64,000 bases of DNA, from NCBI RefSeq assembly GCF_003477605.1, contig NZ_QUDR01000009.1, positions 1 to 64,000 on the forward strand, written 5' to 3'. Position 1 is the stretch's first letter, and the number at the start of each line of letters is the position of its first letter. The notes beneath the pieces were generated by a model that was not told where the DNA came from, ran no database searches, and saw only the letters and a list, made by a program, of their open reading frames with translations. This stretch comes from Clostridium sp. AF37-5. Lineage in GTDB: Bacteria; Bacillota; Clostridia; Lachnospirales; Lachnospiraceae. The position numbers and the translations under genes were made by a program. Positions 7,930 to 16,025 of the stretch are shown piece by piece.

Positions 7930-10215
7930 ATGCGTCAGATTTTAGATTTTAATGAGAATTGGTGGTTTATTCATGCGGATGTAGATGTTTCGGAGGCAAG
8001 ACCGGGAGAGGGAGAACTTGTTTCGCTGCCTCACACATGGAATGCACTGGATGGACAAAAGGGAGATGGAACATATGACAGAGGCAGTTACTGGTATGTA
8101 AAAACGTTGGATAAGTGGGAGCCGTCTGCGAAGTATTCTCGTTTATTTTTGGAAATACCGGCGGCGGGGCAGCAGGCAAAAGTGTTTGTAAATGGTGAGT
8201 TCGTTGTGAGCCATGAGGGGGGCTATTCAGCATTTCGAGCCGATATTACGGAAAAATGTACGGAAGAATTTAATACGATAGCAATTTGGTGCAGCAATGA
8301 AAAATGTGATGCGATTTATCCGCAGTCAGCAGATTTTACTTTTTATGGCGGGCTGTATCGTGGCGCACATCTGATTTGCGTGCCGGAAACACATTTTGAA
8401 CTGTTACACTACGGAGATTTGGGAATCCATGCTGCCACAGAACCAGCTTCGTGGGACAAAGAGGATTTTATGCTTCACATCCGAACAAAGATTTGCGGGG
8501 TGGAAAAAGATAATCAGGTGATTTACCAGATTTTTGATGAAGATGGAAAAGAAGTGGCAAGTGCAGCACGTCCGGCGGACTCACCGGATACTTCTATTCC
8601 TCTTTATAAACCGCACCGCTGGGATATTAAAAATAGCTATCAGTATACGCTAAAGGCGCTCATTATGCGTAATAACGAATGTCTGGATGAAGTGGAACTT
8701 AAATTTGGTGTAAGGACTTTTTGCTGTGATCCCGGGCGCGGTTTCCTAATAAATGGAAATTGTGTGCCGCTGCGCGGCGTGAGCCGGCATCAGGATAAAT
8801 TGTATCAGGGAAATGCACTTACAAAAGAGGATCACGTCCGGGATGCTGAGCTGATTGAAGAAATCGGGGCAAATACGGTGCGTCTTGCCCATTACCAGCA
8901 CGCACAGGAGTTCTATAACGAGTGTGATAAAAGAGGATTTGTTGTTTGGGCGGAAATTCCTTTTATCAGCGTGATGAATGAAGACCCTTTAGCACATGAG
9001 AACTGTATAACCCAGTTAAAGGAACTTATTTATCAGAATGACCATCATCCAAGCATTTGTTTCTGGGGCATTTCCAATGAAATTTTGATTGGGGGTATTT
9101 CTGAAAAGCTTGTGGAGAATCACAGGGAGTTAAATGCACTTGCTAAAAAGATTGACCCATACCGTCTCACGACGATTGCTCATGTGACGATGACGCCGAA
9201 AGACGGTCCGATGCATGAAATTACCGATGTGGAAAGTTATAACCATTATTTTGGCTGGTATGGCGGAAAGACAGAGGACAATGGTCCATGGATGGATGAG
9301 TATCATGAAAAATATCCAAACCGCTGCATCGGATTGTCGGAGTATGGCTGTGAGGGAATCATTACCTATCAGGGAGAAAATCCAAAGTGTAAAGATTACA
9401 GCGAGGCATATCAGGCAGGATACCACGAATATATGGCACATATGTTAGAGAGACGCCCTTGGATTTTCTGCTCATATGTATGGAATATGTTTGATTTTGG
9501 GTGTGCCGCACGTTCAGAAGGCGGTGTGACGGGAAGAAATAACAAAGGCCTTGTAACGATGGACAGAAAAATTAAAAAGGATAGTTTTTACCTATACAAG
9601 GCGTACTGGAATCCAGAACCGATGGTTCATATCTGTGATAAGCGGTATTCGCTCCGCTCTGGGGAAAATACCCAAATCCGCGTGTATACAAATCAGGAAA
9701 GAGTGACACTTTTTGTGAATGGGGAAGAAATGGCGGTAAATGAGGTAAAACGTCATGTGGCATCTTTCCCGATTTCTCTTAGTGGAGGAAAAAATGCAAT
9801 TCTTGTAAAGGCAGGAGATGTATGGGATGCTGTGACGATTGATAGGGTGGAAAAAGAGCCGGAAAGCTATGTATTCCCGGAAGCCAGTGAGAGGGAAGAA
9901 GGCGTGGCAAACTGGTTTCAGGAGGTTGGTTCGCTAAATCTTTCAGAGGAAATGAAATATCCGGAGGACCGTTATCATATCCGCTGTACGTTAGAGGAAA
10001 TCAGTGAAAATGATGAGGCGATGGAACTTGTCACGAAAGCGATGAAATTGATTACCGGTATGACACTTGCAAAAGAAGAAGGCATGTGGGATATGATGAA
10101 AAAAATGAAGTTGGAAAGTATGAAGGAAATGCTTGGGGCGATGGCACCGGATGGCTTTTTAGAAAGTCTGAATATGAAATTAAACGAAATTAAAAAGGAG
10201 AATTTAAATGGATAA
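7930..10215 (+). CDS. Glycoside hydrolase family 2 (beta-galactosidase-like)
   Basis: 761 residues, no signal peptide, therefore cytosolic. N-terminal sugar-binding jelly roll (about 1-160), Ig-like domain, then a TIM barrel with acid/base Glu in FWGISNE (about E384) and nucleophile Glu in GLSEYG (about E471). The last 75 residues form an unusual Met/Lys/Glu-rich, probably helical extension beyond the GH2 core. GGAGG is 9 bp upstream of the ATG. The downstream sugar:cation symporter overlaps its end by 8 bp, so substrate is probably imported by that protein and hydrolysed inside. Beta-galactosidase is the best guess; beta-glucuronidase or another beta-glycosidase is possible. Confidence 0.9.
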   Translation: MRQILDFNENWWFIHADVDVSEARPGEGELVSLPHTWNALDGQKGDGTYDRGSYWYVKTLDKWEPSAKYSRLFLEIPAAGQQAKVFVNGEFVVSHEGGYSAFRADITEKCTEEFNTIAIWCSNEKCDAIYPQSADFTFYGGLYRGAHLICVPETHFELLHYGDLGIHAATEPASWDKEDFMLHIRTKICGVEKDNQVIYQIFDEDGKEVASAARPADSPDTSIPLYKPHRWDIKNSYQYTLKALIMRNNECLDEVELKFGVRTFCCDPGRGFLINGNCVPLRGVSRHQDKLYQGNALTKEDHVRDAELIEEIGANTVRLAHYQHAQEFYNECDKRGFVVWAEIPFISVMNEDPLAHENCITQLKELIYQNDHHPSICFWGISNEILIGGISEKLVENHRELNALAKKIDPYRLTTIAHVTMTPKDGPMHEITDVESYNHYFGWYGGKTEDNGPWMDEYHEKYPNRCIGLSEYGCEGIITYQGENPKCKDYSEAYQAGYHEYMAHMLERRPWIFCSYVWNMFDFGCAARSEGGVTGRNNKGLVTMDRKIKKDSFYLYKAYWNPEPMVHICDKRYSLRSGENTQIRVYTNQERVTLFVNGEEMAVNEVKRHVASFPISLSGGKNAILVKAGDVWDAVTIDRVEKEPESYVFPEASEREEGVANWFQEVGSLNLSEEMKYPEDRYHIRCTLEEISENDEAMELVTKAMKLITGMTLAKEEGMWDMMKKMKLESMKEMLGAMAPDGFLESLNMKLNEIKKENLNG

Positions 10216-11617
10216 ACAAGTCAGACTCTTTGGTATGCGGGATAAAATCGGGTATATGTTTGGCGATTTCGGAAATGATTTTACCTTTATTTTATCATCG
10301 GCTTTCATGTTGAAATTTTATACAGACGTTATGGGAATTGGTGCCGGTGTGGTGGGAATGTTAATGATGGCTGCTCGTTTTTTAGATGCATTCACGGACA
10401 TTACAATGGGACAGATTGTGGATCGGAGTAAACCGGGGAAGGACGGAAAATTTCGTCCTTGGATAAGGCGGATGTGTGGTCCGGTTGCGATTTCCAGTTT
10501 TTTGATTTACCAGTCAGCATTTGCCGGTATGCCATATTGGTTTAAGGTAGGCTGGATGGTTGTCACGTATATTTTGTGGGGATCGATTTTTTATACCGCG
10601 GTTAATATTCCGTATGGTTCGATGGCTTCGGCAATTTCTGCCGAGGCAAAGGACCGGGCGCAGCTATCAACCTGGCGGACGGTCGGAGCAACTCTTGCCG
10701 GGCTTGTAATTGGAGCAGGAACACCGATGCTTGCTTATGTTACGGTGGAAGGTCAGACGGTTTTGTCAGGATTTCGTATGACGGTAATTGCCGGTGTTTT
10801 TTCTGTGCTATCCTTTTTGTGTTATCTGCTGTGTGTAAGACTTACGGTAGAGCGTGTTGAGGTGCCGGCGAGTGAAGGGAAAATCCAGTTCACAAGCCAG
10901 TTAAAAAATCTAATGAAAAACCGGGCATTGCTTGGCATTATTGCGGCGGCGATGTTTTTGCTGCTTGCCTTACTTGGCATGCAGGGAATTTCTGCCTATG
11001 TATTTCCGGAAGTGTATAATAGCGCTAAGGCACAGTCAATGTTTTCGCTTCTCACCAGTCTAGCGGTGTTAGGTGTGTGTGCACCGCTTGCTACACGGCT
11101 GTCCGTGCGTTATGGAAAACGGGAATTGTCGGCTTTTTCCTGCCTATTTGGAGCAGTGATTTTGTTTTTGTGTATGGTAATATATCCGAAAAATGAATGG
11201 GTTTACGTTGGCTTTTTTGTCCTTGCTTATATCGGAATCGGCTTTTTTAACACAGTTATTTGGGCAATGATAACAGATGTGATTGATGATGCCGAGGTGA
11301 AAAATAAGGTGCGCGAAGATGGAACGGTGTATTCCTTATATTCGTTTGCAAGAAAGTTAGGTCAGGCTTTGTCGTCGGGCCTTGTGGGGACGATTTTAGC
11401 GGCGGTTGGATATCAGGCACAGCTTATGCATAATCCGCAGGGAGCAGAGCAGATAGCAAGGCGTGCAGTGATTCTTGACCGGATTTTTCAGATGTCATGT
11501 CTGATACCGGCAATTGGGCTTTTTATTGTGGCGATGATTTTGCTTTTTATCTATCCGCTTTCGAAAAAAAAGGTGACTGAAAATATTGCTGAGCTGGAAA
11601 AAAGAAGAAATTCTTGA
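10208..11617 (+). CDS. GPH-family (MelB/YicJ-like) sugar:cation symporter
   Basis: 469 residues, 12 predicted membrane segments. The N-terminal KIGYMFGDFGNDF and the loop with DAFTDITMGQIVDRS are hallmarks of glycoside-pentoside-hexuronide symporters. The start overlaps the GH2 stop by 8 bp and uses the AAAAGGAG ribosome site at the end of that gene, so the pair is translationally coupled. It probably brings in the oligosaccharide or glycoside cut by the GH2 enzyme. The -35 box of the next promoter (11614-11619) overlaps its stop codon. Confidence 0.92.
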   Translation: MDKQVRLFGMRDKIGYMFGDFGNDFTFILSSAFMLKFYTDVMGIGAGVVGMLMMAARFLDAFTDITMGQIVDRSKPGKDGKFRPWIRRMCGPVAISSFLIYQSAFAGMPYWFKVGWMVVTYILWGSIFYTAVNIPYGSMASAISAEAKDRAQLSTWRTVGATLAGLVIGAGTPMLAYVTVEGQTVLSGFRMTVIAGVFSVLSFLCYLLCVRLTVERVEVPASEGKIQFTSQLKNLMKNRALLGIIAAAMFLLLALLGMQGISAYVFPEVYNSAKAQSMFSLLTSLAVLGVCAPLATRLSVRYGKRELSAFSCLFGAVILFLCMVIYPKNEWVYVGFFVLAYIGIGFFNTVIWAMITDVIDDAEVKNKVREDGTVYSLYSFARKLGQALSSGLVGTILAAVGYQAQLMHNPQGAEQIARRAVILDRIFQMSCLIPAIGLFIVAMILLFIYPLSKKKVTENIAELEKRRNS

Positions 11618-11641
11618 CAAGAAGGATATCCGTTGTATAAT
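11614..11641 (+). promoter_or_regulatory. Sigma-A promoter of lrgAB-gntR-MATE
   Basis: TTGACA (11614-11619), 16-bp spacer, TATAAT (11636-11641). The -35 overlaps the stop codon of the upstream symporter gene. Confidence 0.85.
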
Positions 11642-11643
11642 AG

Positions 11644-11673
11644 TTGGTGGTGCCAAATTGGTACTACCAATTT
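11644..11673 (+). promoter_or_regulatory. Double FadR-type operator over the lrgA start site
   Basis: Two adjacent dyads of the form TTGGTNNTNCCAA: 11644-11656 (imperfect) and 11658-11670, the latter inside a perfect 19-bp palindrome (11655-11673). The core TGGTNNTACCA fits the TNGTNNNACNA consensus of FadR-subfamily GntR regulators. The site begins 2 bp after the -10 box, so binding should block initiation. The same dyad recurs at 15120-15132. Confidence 0.8.
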
Positions 11674-11699
11674 ATTATATTACGTTAAGGAAGAGGATT

Positions 11700-12062
11700 A
11701 TGAAATATTTAAAGCAGTTTTTACTTATTTTATGTATCACATTTGTTGGCGAACTTGTCAAATATGTTCTGCCACTGCCAATTCCGGCAAGTATTTACGG
11801 TATGGTGATTTTATTTGTGGGTTTGATGACGGGACATATTAAACTGTCTTCGGTGAAGGAGGTAGGGAAGTTTTTGATTGAAATTATGCCGGTGATGTTT
11901 ATTCCGGCGGGCGTTGGTCTGATGGTATCGTGGAATGTGTTAAAACCTCTTTTAATTCCCGTGGGAATTATTACGTTTGTTAGTTTTGTTGCGGTAGCTG
12001 TGGCAACGGGAAAAACGGCTCAGTGGATGATTAAGAAAGATGAGGGGAAAGACCATGAATGA
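11700..12062 (+). CDS. lrgA: LrgA/CidA-family membrane protein
   Basis: 120 residues with four predicted membrane helices and the family's PLPIPASIYGM block near the N-terminus. The start at 11700 follows AAGGAAGAGG; upstream in-frame codons lie inside the promoter/operator. LrgA/CidA proteins are small holin-like membrane proteins that with LrgB affect autolysis and transport of small organic acids such as pyruvate. The lrgB start overlaps its stop by 8 bp. First gene of a four-gene unit with a FadR-type regulator and a MATE exporter. Confidence 0.9.
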   Translation: MKYLKQFLLILCITFVGELVKYVLPLPIPASIYGMVILFVGLMTGHIKLSSVKEVGKFLIEIMPVMFIPAGVGLMVSWNVLKPLLIPVGIITFVSFVAVAVATGKTAQWMIKKDEGKDHE

Positions 12063-12747
12063 ATTTTTAGAGAACTCACTTTTTGCAGGAGTTACCATTA
12101 GTCTGCTTGCGTATATGGCAGGGGCATTTCTGAAAAAGAAATTTAAAATTGCGCTATTAAATCCACTTTTAATATCCATTATTTTATCAATTGTTATATT
12201 AGTGACCGCAGATATTGATTATGATGTGTACAATGCAGGGGCTTCTTATTTGAGCTGGTTTTTGACTCCGGCTACGGTATGTCTTGCGATTCCTTTGTAT
12301 GAGCAGTGGCAGCTTCTTAAAAAGAATTGGAAAGCAGTTATGTTTGGTATTTTAGCTGGTACACTTACCAGTGGTGTAACAGTTTTTATGTTAGCAAAAT
12401 TTATGAGTCTGTCGCACACGGAATATGTGACGCTTTTGCCAAAGTCGATTACAACGGCAATTGGCATGGGGCTTTCCGAAGAGTTAGGCGGTTATGTTAC
12501 CATTACGGTAGCAGTGATTGTTGTTACCGGTGTGGTTGGCAATATGTTTGGTGAGCTTGTCTGCAAGTTGTTTCGTATTACTCATCCGATTGCGAAGGGA
12601 CTCGCATTTGGATCTTCCTCACATGCGATTGGAACGGCGAAAGCAATGGAACTTGGCGAAATCGAAGGGGCAATGAGCAGTCTTGCGATTGCAGCTACGG
12701 GAATTTTGACCGTAGTATTTTCCCCATTATTTATGAAGTTTATTTAA
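12055..12747 (+). CDS. lrgB: LrgB/CidB-family membrane protein
   Basis: 230 residues, several membrane helices, with the family block GTAKAMELGEIEGAMSSLA near the C-terminus. The start at 12055 is preceded by GAGGGGA and overlaps lrgA. It is the partner of LrgA; in other bacteria the pair influences murein hydrolase activity or acts as a pyruvate/small-molecule channel. The next gene, 32 bp downstream, is the FadR-type regulator. Confidence 0.92.
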   Translation: MNEFLENSLFAGVTISLLAYMAGAFLKKKFKIALLNPLLISIILSIVILVTADIDYDVYNAGASYLSWFLTPATVCLAIPLYEQWQLLKKNWKAVMFGILAGTLTSGVTVFMLAKFMSLSHTEYVTLLPKSITTAIGMGLSEELGGYVTITVAVIVVTGVVGNMFGELVCKLFRITHPIAKGLAFGSSSHAIGTAKAMELGEIEGAMSSLAIAATGILTVVFSPLFMKFI

Positions 12748-12779
12748 GAAATTTCATTTACATAGGAAAGGAAAAGGTT

Positions 12780-13433
12780 ATGAAACAAACCGGGTGTCAG
12801 GAATATCAAAAGGTGCTTTCATATTTTTACGATTTGGTAAAAGATGGTACTTTGACTTGGGGAAGTAAACTGCCGACGGAGAGAAAGATTGCAGAGCAGT
12901 TAGGAATTGGAAGAAATTCTGCCAGAGAAGCCATCTGTGTTCTGCATGGCATGGGCGTTGTTGAAAGGAAGCAGGGCTCCGGTAATTATGTTGCGGAGAA
13001 TATCGGGCAGTCTTTTGGCAGCATGATTCAAATGCTTCTTCTTTTAAATGGGGTAACGAAAAGTGAAATCTGTGAGTTTCGCCGTGCCATGGAGAAAATG
13101 GCTGGCAATCTTCTTTTGGAAAATGGTATCGATGAAAAAATCAAACAAAAACTTTCGGATTTATTACATACAATGGCTGAATTAACCGGGGAACCTTTGG
13201 CAAAACAGGATAAGGAATTTCATGACACACTTGTTTTTGCTACGAAAAATAATCTGCTGATTACAATTATGCAGGCGGTCAGCATTGTGTATACGGAATG
13301 CGTTGAATATGACAGTAGAGATTGTCTGTTAGCGAGTCACACGCGGATTTATGAGGCTCTCATAAAAGAGGATGAAAAGGCTTTTAATGCTGCAATTGAT
13401 TTTCATTATGATTTGATTGAGAAGCGGATGTAA
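12780..13433 (+). CDS. GntR/FadR-subfamily transcription regulator
   Basis: 217 residues. N-terminal winged helix (about 1-75; LPTERKIAEQLGIGRNSARE, then a wing with RKQGSGNYV) and an all-helical FCD effector domain typical of FadR-type regulators, which bind small carboxylates. AGGAAAGG lies just upstream. It is the only FadR-type protein in the window and sits between the two promoters that share the TTGGTNNTNCCAA dyad, so it is the likely binder (inference). The ligand is unknown; an organic acid would fit lrgAB. Confidence 0.9.
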   Translation: MKQTGCQEYQKVLSYFYDLVKDGTLTWGSKLPTERKIAEQLGIGRNSAREAICVLHGMGVVERKQGSGNYVAENIGQSFGSMIQMLLLLNGVTKSEICEFRRAMEKMAGNLLLENGIDEKIKQKLSDLLHTMAELTGEPLAKQDKEFHDTLVFATKNNLLITIMQAVSIVYTECVEYDSRDCLLASHTRIYEALIKEDEKAFNAAIDFHYDLIEKRM

Positions 13434-13445
13434 GGAGAACACAGG

Positions 13446-14792
13446 ATGAGACAGGAACGAGATTTAACGAAGGGAGCAATTGTAAAGAGCCTCTGGATTT
13501 TTGCACTTCCTCTCATGCTTGGCAATGTGCTGCAGCAGTTTTATAACCTGGTCGATACATGGGTGGTCGGGCGTTATCTTGGCAAAAGGGCACTGGCGGC
13601 AGTTGGCGCATCGTATACGTTGATGACATTTTTGACTTCGGTTGTTATTGGTCTGTGTCTGGGAGCAGGTGCCTTTTTTTCGATGGCATACGGTAGGAGA
13701 GAAAAAGAGACTTTCCGAAATGGGATTTTTATGTCCTTTACGGCAATTGGTAGTCTTTCGATCGTTTTGACAATACTGTTGTATGGATTCGTAAGACCAC
13801 TTACTTATCTTTTGCAGGTTCCGGCAGAAACCGTAGAGGATATGGTAACGTATCTCATATATGTGTTTGCCGGATTCTTTGCTATTTTTTTGTATAACTA
13901 TTTTGCAAGTGTTCTCAGGAGTATCGGAAATTCGGTGCTGCCACTTGTTTTTCTTGGGATTTCAGTCGCACTTAATATCGGACTTGACCTTTTGTTTGTT
14001 GTGACATTCTCATTTGGTATTGCGGGTGCTGCCGTGGCAACCGTTATTTCCCAATATATAGCAGGTATCGGTCTTATGCTTTATTTTCTCTTCCGGTATT
14101 CTGATTTGTGCCCTGCGAAAAAAGATTTCACATGGGAAAAAAAGAACTTCCGGCAGATTCTTTCTTTGTCCGGGTTTACGTGTTTGCAGCAGTCCGTTAT
14201 GAACTTTGGCATCCTGATGATACAGGGATTAGTCAATTCTTTTGGTACAACGATTATGGCAGCGTTTTCCGTGGCGGTCAAAATTGACACGATTGCGTAT
14301 ATGCCTGTGCAGGATTTTGGAAATGCCTTTTCCTTTTTTGTGGCACAGAATTACGGGGCAAAGAAGTATGCCCGCATCCGGAAAGGATTTCTGCTGGCAC
14401 TCGTCAGCGTATTGATTTTTTGCCTTGTAATCAGTGCAGCTGTCTTTGGATTTGCTGACACGCTGATGGGATTTTTTACAAACGAGGGCAGTGCCATATC
14501 AGCTGCCGGCGCCGAATATCTCCGGGTAGAAGGCGCTTTCTATGTTGGAATCGGTATTTTGTTTTTGCTCTATGGATATTACCGCGCGGTGGACAAGCCG
14601 GTTGTCTCGGTGGTTCTTACGATAATCTCACTGGGAACGAGAGTGCTTCTTGCCTATGCACTCACCGGACTTTTCCACACCGGCGTGATAGGAATCTGGG
14701 CGGCGATACCAATCGGGTGGGGACTCGCTGATTTGGTGGGAATGGTGGGGATTGTTTCAAGTTTTCGAGGGCACTTTTTTCGGTTCCCATAA
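13446..14792 (+). CDS. MATE-family multidrug/toxin exporter
   Basis: 448 residues, 12 predicted membrane helices in two homologous halves, with N-terminal IPLMLGNVLQQ-type sequence (here ALPLMLGNVLQQFYNLVDTWVVG split over helix 1) as in the NorM/DinF superfamily. It starts 12 bp after the gntR stop and is probably in the lrgAB-gntR transcript. Its last 13 codons lie inside the left arm of the palindrome at 14755-14961, so its C-terminus may have been rewritten by that element. Substrate unknown. Confidence 0.9.
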   Translation: MRQERDLTKGAIVKSLWIFALPLMLGNVLQQFYNLVDTWVVGRYLGKRALAAVGASYTLMTFLTSVVIGLCLGAGAFFSMAYGRREKETFRNGIFMSFTAIGSLSIVLTILLYGFVRPLTYLLQVPAETVEDMVTYLIYVFAGFFAIFLYNYFASVLRSIGNSVLPLVFLGISVALNIGLDLLFVVTFSFGIAGAAVATVISQYIAGIGLMLYFLFRYSDLCPAKKDFTWEKKNFRQILSLSGFTCLQQSVMNFGILMIQGLVNSFGTTIMAAFSVAVKIDTIAYMPVQDFGNAFSFFVAQNYGAKKYARIRKGFLLALVSVLIFCLVISAAVFGFADTLMGFFTNEGSAISAAGAEYLRVEGAFYVGIGILFLLYGYYRAVDKPVVSVVLTIISLGTRVLLAYALTGLFHTGVIGIWAAIPIGWGLADLVGMVGIVSSFRGHFFRFP

Positions 14793-14961
14793 TTTCGTAG
14801 AAAAGTTTTGAACCTCGTGGGCGCTCCCACTTGTTGAGTGCGTAGCGGTATGGGCACTGAAACTACCAGTGCCGCATACCGACGTACTCAAAACCCACGA
14901 GTCACAAAATTTTTCTACGGAATTATGGGCAGCCAAAGAAACCAATCTCGGAAACTTGAAA
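14755..14961. repeat. 207-bp imperfect palindrome (large hairpin element)
   Basis: Nested complementary arms: TTTCAAGTTTTCGAG (14755-14769) with 14947-14961; CCCATAATTTCGTAGAAAA (14786-14804) with the matching block ending at 14929; CTCGTGGG (14814-14821) with CCCACGAG (14894-14901); CGGTATG (14846-14852) with CATACCG (14875-14881); CACTG/CAGTG closing a 7-nt loop at 14860-14866. The left arm enters the 3' end of the MATE gene. No reading frame is conserved inside. It looks like a non-coding MITE-like or REP-like element and may also serve as a transcript-end hairpin. Confidence 0.75.
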
Positions 14962-15070
14962 TAAACAAAACCAGCCAAACTCAGTTCATCTTATGGATGT
15001 GTTTCGTTCCTTTTCAGAGTTTCTATAAAGCTTTACTACAGAATTACGGAAAACAAAAAACCACCCAACA
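14935..15070. repeat. Dispersed intergenic repeat, copy 1
   Basis: A 24-bp block at 14963-14986 (ending CCAGCCAAACTCAGTT) recurs as its exact reverse complement at 49629-49652. Flanking similarity is weaker and includes the AAAGAAA block near 14935 and a GAATTACGGAAA-type motif near 15040 and 14917. The copy abuts the 14755-14961 palindrome. No coding potential seen. Together with the palindrome it fills most of the gap between MATE and the DUF3737 promoter. Confidence 0.65.
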
Positions 15071-15075
15071 ACCAT

Positions 15076-15133
15076 TTGACATTTTAAAGCAAGAAACTAT
15101 AATAGGAAATAGTATGTTATTGGTGCTACCAAT
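15076..15133 (+). promoter_or_regulatory. Sigma-A promoter and FadR-type operator of DUF3737-patB
   Basis: TTGACA (15076-15081), 16-bp spacer, TATAAT (15098-15103). The dyad TTGGTGCTACCAA at 15120-15132, within the palindrome ATTGGTGCTACCAAT (15119-15133), lies about 10-25 bp downstream of the predicted start site. It differs at two positions from the dyad at 11658-11670 and matches the same TTGGTNNTNCCAA pattern. Confidence 0.8.
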
Positions 15134-15165
15134 TATTTTTAGCCCAGATACAGGAGGTATTTGTG

Positions 15166-16011
15166 ATGAAAGAAATCAGACAACAGTTTTTGACTGGTGA
15201 GCGTGCCTTATTTCAAGGTGCGGATTTGAAAATATACGATACGATATTTGACGATGGAGAATCTCCATTGAAAGAAAGTCATAATATTGAATTAAGAAAC
15301 AGTATGTTTAAGTGGAAATATCCGCTGTGGTATTCGGACTCCATTTCTGTAAAAGACAGCACGTGGTTTGATATGGCGCGTGCCGGTGTGTGGTATACGA
15401 ACCATATGGTTGTTGAAGATTGTGCAATTGAGGCACCTAAAAATTTCCGCCGATGTGTGGATTTAACACTTTCCCGCGTGTCCATTCCAAATGCAGAGGA
15501 AACATTGTGGAACTGTCAGGATGTTGTTTTGAATGATGTGATGGCAAAAGGCGATTATTTTGCCATGAACAGCAAAGATATGAAGATTGACGGTCTGACA
15601 CTTTATGGAAATTATTCGTTTGATGGCGTAAAAAATGTAGAAATCAAAAATTCCAAATTGTTGTCCAAGGACGCATTTTGGAACAGTGAAAATGTAACCG
15701 TTTACGATTCCTTTATTTCGGGTGAATATCTTGGATGGAATGCAAAAAATCTGACACTGATTGGCTGTACGATTGAGAGCCTTCAGGGCATGTGTTACAT
15801 TGATCATTTGGTGATGAAAGACTGCAAATTAATTAATACGACGCTGGCATTTGAGTATTCGACGGTGGATGCACAGATTACTAACACGATTGATAGTGTA
15901 TTGAATCCGACAAGTGGAGAAATCCGCGCAAAAAGCATTGGAAAACTCATTTTGGAAAAGGATAAAATAGACCCGTCGAAGACAAAAATTATTTGTGAGG
16001 AGACAGTATAA
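15166..16011 (+). CDS. DUF3737-family protein with right-handed beta-helix-like repeats
   Basis: 281 residues, no signal peptide or membrane helix. The ATG at 15166 follows AGGAGG with 8 bp spacing; the GTG just before it is too close. Throughout there are short repeats of the type 'xVxDSxF..', 'NLTLIGCTI', 'HLVMKDCKL', typical of a parallel beta-helix. Function is not known. The family is often found beside PatB/MalY aminotransferases, as here (14 bp upstream of the next gene), so a joint role in sulfur amino acid or related metabolism is possible. Confidence 0.85.
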   Translation: MKEIRQQFLTGERALFQGADLKIYDTIFDDGESPLKESHNIELRNSMFKWKYPLWYSDSISVKDSTWFDMARAGVWYTNHMVVEDCAIEAPKNFRRCVDLTLSRVSIPNAEETLWNCQDVVLNDVMAKGDYFAMNSKDMKIDGLTLYGNYSFDGVKNVEIKNSKLLSKDAFWNSENVTVYDSFISGEYLGWNAKNLTLIGCTIESLQGMCYIDHLVMKDCKLINTTLAFEYSTVDAQITNTIDSVLNPTSGEIRAKSIGKLILEKDKIDPSKTKIICEETV

Positions 16012-16025
16012 GGAGGAAAATTTTC

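Noticed and set aside
8239..8246. Second GCCGATAT, the sigma-D -10 sequence
   Set aside because: It lies inside the GH2 gene and no TAAA-like -35 is found 15 bp upstream.
14755..15165. Insertion sequence or transposase in the MATE-DUF3737 gap
   Set aside because: No transposase-like frame on either strand; only palindromic and dispersed non-coding repeats.
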